Assembly: GCA_017442445.1 (NCBI GenBank)
Contig: JAFRZS010000134.1
Location: 1 to 5,743, forward strand
Source: Clostridia bacterium
Lineage (GTDB): Bacteria > Bacillota > Clostridia > Oscillospirales > Acutalibacteraceae
Length of the DNA: 5,743 bases
Direction of reading: 5' to 3'
Positions 1-4,580 of this stretch are shown in pieces. The translations under genes and the position numbers were made by a program. Every line of letters begins with the position of its first letter. The stretch's first letter is position 1. The notes under the pieces are model-generated. The model had not been told where the DNA came from, did no database searches, and saw only the letters and a program-made list of their open reading frames with translations.

Positions 1-1009
1 CTCTTGTACCTGAAATCATGAATGAAAATTCTTTGATATTTTTAACGATTTTTTCAACGTTTTTTTTGTCAAGAGAAGAAGGATTTTTCAAAAGACAATC
101 AGGAGATGATTGTTTGCAGATTATCTGTCCGAGTTTTTTCGGAAGTAAACCTATCAGGCAGTTTTCTGTTGTTGAAGCATTACTTTGTGAAATGATTTTT
201 TCAAGATTTTCGTATGAAAAATCGGGTAAAAAATCAACCAAAAGTGTGTATCTTTTTGAGTCGGAAATATACGAGCCTGTTTCCATTGCGGCGATACCTG
301 AAATGCCGTAGTCTGCAAATAAAATTTCACCGTTTACATTGAAAATATTTTTTTGTTTTTCAAAAAGCGAAAGCGTAACCTGAGCTCTTATTCCTTTAAG
401 TTGCTTAGGTATATTTCCCTCTGTTTTCAACGGAACAAGTGACGGCTCGGGTCTGATAACATTCAAGCCGAAGCTTTTTAAAATCTGATAACCGCTTCCG
501 TCGGAGCCGTGAACTTTCGCGGATTTTCCGCCGGTTGCGAGTATGACTTTCCGTGATAAAAAAGTTTTATTCAATAAAAAAATTCCGTTTGTTTTTTCTA
601 TTGTTTCTATATGTGTATTACATATGATTTCTACACCGAGTTTTTCAGCTTCAAATCTCAGACAGTCAAGCACACTTGAGGCTGTGTTTGAACGGGGATA
701 AACTCTTTTCTCTGAATCGGCAATTGTATAAAGTCCCAAAGATTTGAAAAAATCAAGCGTGTAATTCACACCGAATTTTTCAAAAATTTTATCGCAGAAA
801 TTTTTGTTGCGGTAAGCGTGATTTTCTGCATCAAGATTTGTAAGATTACATCTTCCGTTTCCTGTTACAAGAATTTTTTTGCCGATACGGTTTAAATGTT
901 CAAAAATTGTTACGGATAAATTTTTGTTTTTTCTTTTTGCCTGAATTGCGGCACAAAGTCCCGATGCGCCGCCACCTATAATAGCTATATCAATCAGATT
1001 TTTTTTCAT
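1..1009 (-). CDS. FAD/NAD(P)-dependent oxidoreductase, HI0933/BaiN-like family (3' end cut off by window)
   Basis: The 336 visible residues belong to the HI0933-like flavoprotein family (TIGR00275 type, which includes enzymes named BaiN), a cytoplasmic group whose substrates are mostly unknown. Visible in order are an N-terminal dinucleotide-binding loop GGGASGL (residues 12-18), the family hallmark GKKILVTGNGRCNLTN (43-58), a second flavin-contact stretch beginning ATGGKS (158-163) and followed by GSDGSGY (168-174), and DYGISG (233-238). Family members are usually a little over 400 residues, so roughly the last 70-80 residues, including the usual C-terminal GGV and GGYN flavin motifs, lie beyond the left edge. 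The ATG at 1009 is supported by GAGG 9 nt upstream and by the glycine-rich loop starting right after it. The gene begins inside the end of the repressor gene (20-nt overlap), so the two are almost certainly co-transcribed and translationally coupled. Family assignment is firm. The reaction is not known, and a bile-acid role should not be assumed from the BaiN name. Confidence 0.93.
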   Translation of the reverse strand, partial: MKKNLIDIAIIGGGASGLCAAIQAKRKNKNLSVTIFEHLNRIGKKILVTGNGRCNLTNLDAENHAYRNKNFCDKIFEKFGVNYTLDFFKSLGLYTIADSEKRVYPRSNTASSVLDCLRFEAEKLGVEIICNTHIETIEKTNGIFLLNKTFLSRKVILATGGKSAKVHGSDGSGYQILKSFGLNVIRPEPSLVPLKTEGNIPKQLKGIRAQVTLSLFEKQKNIFNVNGEILFADYGISGIAAMETGSYISDSKRYTLLVDFLPDFSYENLEKIISQSNASTTENCLIGLLPKKLGQIICKQSSPDCLLKNPSSLDKKNVEKIVKNIKEFSFMISGTR

Positions 1010-1379
1010 CGGAATTAGCCTCACAGTACTGATAAAGTTTCTGCAGTGTACGGACACTGATTACGTGTTCCATTCTGCAAGCATCAAGCTCTGCAATTTC
1101 CTCCTCAACACCGAGAGTGTCTGTCAGAAATTTTTTGATGATTTTATGGCGTCTTAAAACTTTTGAAGCGAGTGTCTTGCCTTTCTGAGTAAGCGAAACA
1201 TCTGAATAGAGTTCATGGTCAACAAGCCCGTGTTTTACGAGATTACCGATAGCTCTGTTTACGCTCGGTTTTGATACACCGAGAAAATCAGCGATATCTG
1301 ATACTCTGACACTGCCTTTTTTTTCAAGCAGATATATGGCTTCAAGATAATCCTCAAGTGAGGAAGTCAGATTTTCCAT
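990..1379 (-). CDS. DtxR/MntR-family metal-dependent transcriptional repressor
   Basis: This 129-residue cytoplasmic DNA-binding protein probably senses Fe2+ or Mn2+ and represses metal-uptake or metal-linked genes. Residues 1-70 form the winged helix: EDYLEAIY (9-16), a helix-turn-helix over VSDIADFLGVSKPSVNRAI (26-44), and a wing ending at LTQKGK (63-68). Residues 75-120 form the helical dimerisation/metal-binding domain, with H78 in RRHKII and C101, E104 and H105 in CRMEH. D10 and E13 match the MntR ligands D8 and E11, whereas C101 sits where DtxR has Cys102 and MntR has a glutamate. Positions matching DtxR ancillary ligands E83 and H98 appear to be Lys82 and Glu97. There is no C-terminal SH3-like domain, so the architecture is the short MntR-type one. 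The start has AAAGGA 7 nt upstream. It is the first gene of the leftward unit, with its own strong promoter and a palindrome that may be its autoregulatory operator. Iron versus manganese cannot be decided from the sequence. Confidence 0.93.
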   Translation of the reverse strand: MENLTSSLEDYLEAIYLLEKKGSVRVSDIADFLGVSKPSVNRAIGNLVKHGLVDHELYSDVSLTQKGKTLASKVLRRHKIIKKFLTDTLGVEEEIAELDACRMEHVISVRTLQKLYQYCEANSDEKKSD

Positions 1380-1411
1380 ACTTAGTTCCTTTCTGATTTC
1401 TGATGATAAAG

Positions 1412-1425
1412 TTAGCAGAAGCTAA
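1412..1425. promoter_or_regulatory. Candidate operator: TTAGC-N4-GCTAA palindrome
   Basis: A perfect 5-bp inverted repeat TTAGC-AGAA-GCTAA lies about 6-19 bp downstream of the predicted leftward transcription start and upstream of the repressor gene's ribosome-binding site. The outer TTAG/CTAA half-sites resemble the TTAG...CTAA core of iron boxes bound by DtxR/IdeR-type repressors. Its position would let a bound repressor block the leftward promoter, giving autoregulation of the repressor and the oxidoreductase. The arms are short, so chance occurrence or a weak RNA hairpin remain possible. Confidence 0.5.
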
Positions 1426-1437
1426 ACAACCAAAATA

Positions 1438-1466
1438 ATTCTACACCTCTTTTAATAGTGTGTCAA
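1438..1466 (-). promoter_or_regulatory. Sigma-A promoter for the repressor/oxidoreductase unit
   Basis: On the minus strand a perfect -35 box TTGACA (1466-1461) is followed after exactly 17 bp by TAGAAT (1443-1438), one mismatch from the -10 consensus. Transcription should start near 1431, giving a 5' leader of about 50 nt before the repressor ATG at 1379. The near-consensus sequence suggests a strong promoter, as expected for one held down by a repressor. Prediction from sequence only. Confidence 0.8.
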
Positions 1467-1476
1467 TAAGTTTTGA

Positions 1477-1505
1477 TTGACTAATTCCATAATTTGTATT
1501 ATTAT
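1477..1505 (+). promoter_or_regulatory. Sigma-A promoter for the rhamnose operon
   Basis: The -35 box TTGACT (1477-1482) and the -10 box TATTAT (1500-1505) are separated by exactly 17 bp, which puts the transcription start near 1512 and gives a leader of about 50 nt before the TTG start of rfbA. A second possible -10, TGGTATTAT (1512-1520, extended type), has no good -35 partner and is less likely to be the main one. The -35 box is 10 bp from that of the leftward promoter, so RNA polymerases at the two promoters may interfere with each other. Confidence 0.78.
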
Positions 1506-1548
1506 AGAGATTGGTATTATGTGCCTATGATTTAAAAATTCAATGAAC

Positions 1549-1554
1549 GGAGAG
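1549..1554 (+). promoter_or_regulatory. Ribosome-binding site that selects the TTG start of rfbA
   Basis: GGAGAG lies 6 nt before the TTG at 1561. The in-frame ATG at 1543 lies just upstream of this site and has only AT-rich sequence before it (no purine-rich site), so the ATG is unlikely to be the real start. Confidence 0.85.
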
Positions 1555-1560
1555 ATAGAT

Positions 1561-2481
1561 TTGAAAGGTATTATTCTTGCAGGCGGTTCAGGGACAAGAC
1601 TTTATCCTCTTACAACCGTAACAAGTAAACAGCTTTTACCGGTTTATGACAAACCGATGATATATTATCCCTTATCAACACTTATGTTGGCAGGTATCAG
1701 AGAAATAATGATAATCTCAACACCGACAGATATTTCAAAGTTTGAAGCCTTGCTTGGTGACGGAAGTCAGTTCGGTCTGCATTTTGAATATAAAATTCAG
1801 CCTGAACCGAAAGGTCTTGCACAGGCATTCATTCTTGCGGAAGACTTCATCGGCGACGATAATGTTGCTATGGTTCTGGGTGATAATATTTTCTACGGAA
1901 GCGGTCTTGGCCATATGCTCAGACAAGCAGTGAAAATTAAAAAGGGCGCAACCATTTTCGGCTACTATGTTGAAAACCCCGAAGCATTCGGTGTCGTTGA
2001 ATTTGACAAAGACGGTATTGCAATTTCAATTGAAGAAAAACCCAAGGAGCCCAAATCGAAATATGCCGTTACAGGTCTTTATTTCTATGATAACAGAGTT
2101 GTTGAGATGGCAAAATCTCTCAAACCCAGCAAAAGAGGCGAACTTGAAATCACTGATATAAACAGAAAGTATCTTGAGTTGGGTGAGCTTGATGTAAAGC
2201 TTATGGGCAGAGGTTTTGCGTGGCTTGATACGGGAAGTGTTGATTCTCTGAATGAGGCTTCCAACTTTATAAGAACCATTGAAAATCTTCAGGGTATAAA
2301 AATTTCCGCACCCGAAGAAATAGCATATAATATGAGATGGATCACAAAGAAAGCTTTGTTGGCATCTGCAAAAAAATATGGTAATTCTTCATACGGACAG
2401 CACCTTATGAGAGTTGCCAACGGACAGATACTTTATAGTGACAGTCCCGGTCAGAGACCGAGATGGGGGAGAGAAGACTGA
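1561..2481 (+). CDS. rfbA: Glucose-1-phosphate thymidylyltransferase (RmlA/RfbA)
   Basis: This enzyme makes dTDP-glucose and pyrophosphate from dTTP and glucose 1-phosphate, the first step of dTDP-L-rhamnose synthesis in the cytoplasm. The nucleotidyltransferase signature LAGGSGTRLYPLT (6-18) is followed by SKQLLPVYDKPMIYYPL (22-38), the metal-binding aspartate in LGDNIFYG (D108), the sugar-site stretch EEKP (158-161), a TGLYFYD segment (171-177), GELEITDIN (193-201) and WLDTGS with the second metal-site aspartate (D223). From the TTG start the protein is 306 residues, near the usual length of about 290-300, and begins with the canonical MKGIILAGG. Extending to the ATG at 1543 would add six residues not typical of the family and leave the ribosome-binding site inside the gene. 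It is first in the rightward operon, and its stop codon overlaps the rfbC start by one base (TGATG). Family and function are very secure. Confidence 0.97.
   Translation: MKGIILAGGSGTRLYPLTTVTSKQLLPVYDKPMIYYPLSTLMLAGIREIMIISTPTDISKFEALLGDGSQFGLHFEYKIQPEPKGLAQAFILAEDFIGDDNVAMVLGDNIFYGSGLGHMLRQAVKIKKGATIFGYYVENPEAFGVVEFDKDGIAISIEEKPKEPKSKYAVTGLYFYDNRVVEMAKSLKPSKRGELEITDINRKYLELGELDVKLMGRGFAWLDTGSVDSLNEASNFIRTIENLQGIKISAPEEIAYNMRWITKKALLASAKKYGNSSYGQHLMRVANGQILYSDSPGQRPRWGRED
2465..2471 (+). promoter_or_regulatory. Ribosome-binding site that selects the rfbC start
   Basis: GGGGGAG within the last codons of rfbA stands 9 nt before the ATG at 2481. An in-frame ATG at 2463 overlaps this site and would add six residues (MGERRL) not seen at the start of RmlC proteins, so 2481 is preferred. 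Confidence 0.8.
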
Positions 2482-3038
2482 TGAAGGTATTAGAAACAAA
2501 CCTTAAAGATGCTGTTATTATTGAGCCACAGGTTTTCGGTGATAACAGAGGCTGGTTTTCAGAAACATATTCAAAGAAAAAGTTTGAAGAAATAGGAATA
2601 AATACAGAGTTTGTTCAGGACAATGCATCCCGCTCGGCAGTCAAAGGTACCGTCAGAGGTTTACACTGTCAGACAAATCCTTGCGCTCAGGCAAAGCTTG
2701 TAAGCTGTACAAGAGGTGCCGTAAAAGATGTTATAGTTGATATCAGAAAAGGATCTCCTACATATCTCAAATCCATAGCAGTTGAATTGAGTGAGGATAA
2801 TCACAGAATGCTCTTTGTACCTAAAGGATTTTTGCACGGATTTGTAACTCTCACAGATGATGTTGAATTGAGATATAAGGTTGATGAATACTACTCACCC
2901 GAAAATGACAGAAGTATTTGCTATTGCGATGAGATTTTCGGAATTGATTGGGGTGTAAAAAATCCCGTACTTTCAGAAAAGGATAAGAATGCTCCGAAAT
3001 TTGAGGAGTCAGATGTAGAATTTGTTTATGGAAAATAA
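2481..3038 (+). CDS. rfbC: dTDP-4-dehydrorhamnose 3,5-epimerase (RmlC/RfbC)
   Basis: This enzyme epimerises C3 and C5 of dTDP-4-dehydro-6-deoxyglucose, the third step of dTDP-L-rhamnose synthesis. At 185 residues it matches the usual single cupin-fold RmlC, which acts as a dimer. Visible landmarks are EPQVFGDNRGWFSE (15-28), the base-bearing RGLHCQ (H62), AQAKLV (K72), DVIVDIRKGSPTY (83-95), VPKGFLHGF (113-121), the tyrosines of DEYYSP (Y137/Y138) and LSEKD (D168), which should pair with H62 as the catalytic dyad. GFLHGF replaces the more usual GFAHGF, and a Cys follows the catalytic His where an aromatic residue is common. Neither change removes a catalytic residue. The start at 2481 gives the family-typical beginning MKVLET and a one-base overlap with the rfbA stop, so translation is probably coupled. 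The 3' end overlaps rfbD by 11 nt. Confidence 0.96.
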   Translation: MKVLETNLKDAVIIEPQVFGDNRGWFSETYSKKKFEEIGINTEFVQDNASRSAVKGTVRGLHCQTNPCAQAKLVSCTRGAVKDVIVDIRKGSPTYLKSIAVELSEDNHRMLFVPKGFLHGFVTLTDDVELRYKVDEYYSPENDRSICYCDEIFGIDWGVKNPVLSEKDKNAPKFEESDVEFVYGK

Positions 3039-3876
3039 AATACTTGTTACCGGTGTGAACGGTCAGTTAGGTCATGATGTTGTGCTTGAGCTTCAGAAAA
3101 GAAATATTGAAGCTGTGGGTGTTGATGTTACTGACTTTGATATAACCGACCGAAATGCCACCGAGGAATTTATAAAAAAAGAAGCCGTTACGGGAATTAT
3201 TCACTGTGCGGCTTATACTGCGGTTGATAAGGCAGAGGAAGAAGCTGAGCTTTGCAGAAAAATCAATGTTGACGGAACAAAAAATCTGCTTGATGCTGCA
3301 AAAAAAATCAGCGCAAAATTTATTTTTATCAGTACCGACTATGTTTTCGGTGCTGACGGTGAAAATTTTCTTGAACCGGATGACACAAAAAATCCTCTGA
3401 ATGAATACGGCAGAACAAAGTGTGAAGCGGAAAAAATTGTAGCAGAATATGAAAAAAGTTTTATCGTAAGAACATCGTGGGTGTTCGGAATAAACGGAAA
3501 TAATTTTGTAAAAACAATGCTTCGCTTGTCTGAAACGAAAGAGGAACTCAATGTGGTATGCGACCAGACAGGTTCTCCGACATATACGGTTGATCTTGCA
3601 GTTTTACTTTCTGATATGATTGCAAGTGAAAAATACGGTGTATATCATGCGACAAACGAAAATATTTGCTCATGGGCAGAGTTTGCAGAAAAAATTATGC
3701 AGCTGGCAGGAGCAAAAACCGTTATAAATCATATTCCTACATCAGAATATAAAACAGCGGCAAGAAGACCGCTTAATTCAAGGCTTTCAAAAGTGTGTCT
3801 TGATAAAAACGGGTTTTCAAGACTTCCGACATGGGAAAATGCACTCGGAAGATATATTGTTGAGTTAAAAAAATAA
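3028..3876 (+). CDS. rfbD: dTDP-4-dehydrorhamnose reductase (RmlD/RfbD)
   Basis: This NAD(P)H-dependent short-chain (extended SDR) reductase performs the last step, making dTDP-L-rhamnose. The 282-residue product has the Rossmann motif TGVNGQLG (8-15), HCAAYTAVDKAE (59-70), STDYVFG (102-108, T103), the catalytic YxxxK in EYGRTK (Y127, K131), RTSWVFG (148-154), DQTGSPTY (179-186) and RRPLNSRL (246-253). Length and motif order match RmlD closely, and no key residue is missing. The ATG at 3028 gives the usual beginning a few residues before the glycine-rich loop. A TTG two codons earlier (3022) is possible and cannot be excluded. No strong ribosome-binding site is spaced correctly for either start (GAGGAG at 3003-3008 is 13-19 nt away), so translation probably depends on ribosomes finishing rfbC, which the start overlaps by 11 nt. 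No terminator-like hairpin follows before the response regulator gene. Confidence 0.96.
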   Translation: MENKILVTGVNGQLGHDVVLELQKRNIEAVGVDVTDFDITDRNATEEFIKKEAVTGIIHCAAYTAVDKAEEEAELCRKINVDGTKNLLDAAKKISAKFIFISTDYVFGADGENFLEPDDTKNPLNEYGRTKCEAEKIVAEYEKSFIVRTSWVFGINGNNFVKTMLRLSETKEELNVVCDQTGSPTYTVDLAVLLSDMIASEKYGVYHATNENICSWAEFAEKIMQLAGAKTVINHIPTSEYKTAARRPLNSRLSKVCLDKNGFSRLPTWENALGRYIVELKK

Positions 3877-3880
3877 AATC

Positions 3881-3888
3881 GGGGTGAG
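3881..3888 (+). promoter_or_regulatory. Ribosome-binding site of the response regulator gene
   Basis: GGGGTGAG stands 5 nt before the ATG at 3894 and takes up about half of the 17-bp gap after rfbD. The gap holds no terminator and no room for a separate promoter, so any independent promoter would have to lie within rfbD. Confidence 0.75.
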
Positions 3889-3893
3889 TTCGT

Positions 3894-4580
3894 ATGAAGA
3901 AAATAATTATTGCGGATGACGAAGAGAATTTACGCAGATTATTATGTGACTTTTTGAAGAGGGAAGGCTATGAACCGATTGAAGCCGAGGACGGAATAAA
4001 AGCTATGGATGTTTTTTATCAGAATCCTGATGCGGCTTTGATGATACTTGACATCATGATGCCCGGTTATGACGGTTGGGAGGTTTGCAGAAAAATCAAA
4101 GAAATCTCAGATATGCCCATAATTATGCTCACTGCAAGAAGTCAGGACTTTGATGAACTTGAAAGCTTTGAGTCGGGTGCTGATGATTTTGTAACAAAAC
4201 CTGTTTCGCTTATGGTTTTACTTAAAAGAATTGAAATTTTACTGAAACATTCGGCAAGAGAAATCAGGAAAACAGATGACCTTGAGCTTGACGGACTTGT
4301 TATTGACGAAAAAGCCCACACCGTAACATTGAAGGGTGAAATGCTTGAACTCACACTCAAGGAGTACGGCTTACTCATAAAACTCATGAGCAATAAGGGA
4401 AGAGTTTTCACAAGAGAACATCTTCTTGATAATATCTGGGGATACGATTATGAGGGCGATATGAGAACAGTTGACTCTCATGTAACAAGACTCAGAACAA
4501 AGCTCGGTGAGTGGGGTTACGAACACCTTAAAACAGTCTATGGAATCGGATATAAAATAGAGGTGGGTATGAATGAGTAA
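3894..4580 (+). CDS. OmpR/PhoB-family response regulator
   Basis: This 228-residue cytoplasmic transcription factor is switched on by phosphorylation, almost certainly by the kinase encoded next to it. The receiver domain (about 1-120) has the acidic pocket D8/D9, the phospho-acceptor D53 in ILDIMMPGYDGWEV, the switch T80 in IIMLTA and the conserved K102 in FVTKP. The C-terminal winged-helix domain (about 127-225) has LTLKEYGLL, a RVFTREHLLDNIWG helix, the recognition-helix stretch VDSHVTRLRTKL and the hairpin motif TVYGIGYKIE. All residues needed for phosphorylation are present, so it looks fully functional. It lies 17 bp after rfbD in the same direction and overlaps the kinase gene by 8 nt. 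Its target genes cannot be read from the sequence. The neighbourhood suggests cell-envelope or polysaccharide control, but this is inference. Among known regulators it is in the broad PhoB/VanR-like group, which is too wide for a specific name. Confidence 0.95.
   Translation: MKKIIIADDEENLRRLLCDFLKREGYEPIEAEDGIKAMDVFYQNPDAALMILDIMMPGYDGWEVCRKIKEISDMPIIMLTARSQDFDELESFESGADDFVTKPVSLMVLLKRIEILLKHSAREIRKTDDLELDGLVIDEKAHTVTLKGEMLELTLKEYGLLIKLMSNKGRVFTREHLLDNIWGYDYEGDMRTVDSHVTRLRTKLGEWGYEHLKTVYGIGYKIEVGMNE
4560..4567 (+). promoter_or_regulatory. Ribosome-binding site of the histidine kinase gene, inside the regulator gene
   Basis: GAGGTGGG lies just upstream of the ATG at 4573 (AGGTGG ends 6 nt before it). 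This supports that start, in a different frame from the regulator's last codons, and an 8-nt overlap that couples the two genes. Confidence 0.75.

Noticed and set aside
18..311. Rightward open frame of 97 codons
   Set aside because: It lies opposite the oxidoreductase gene, whose minus-strand protein carries clear family motifs. The plus-strand product is low-complexity and has no ribosome-binding site.
1390..1403. Tandem 7-bp repeat TTTCTGA in the repressor leader
   Set aside because: Only two copies in AT-rich leader sequence next to the ribosome-binding site. It is too short to claim a function.
1380..1560. Possible riboswitch or small RNA in the divergent intergenic region
   Set aside because: Both leaders are only about 50 nt and show no extended pairing apart from the 5-bp palindrome, which is too little for a known riboswitch class.
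1735..2279. Several short open frames on both strands inside rfbA
   Set aside because: They are shadows of a gene with unmistakable RmlA motifs and have no ribosome-binding sites or recognisable products.
3799..3821. Imperfect inverted repeat (CTTGA...AAAAC / GTTTTCAAG) near the end of rfbD, considered as a terminator or attenuator
   Set aside because: It lies within coding sequence, the arms need bulges, the inner loop would be only about 2 nt, and there is no T-run after it.
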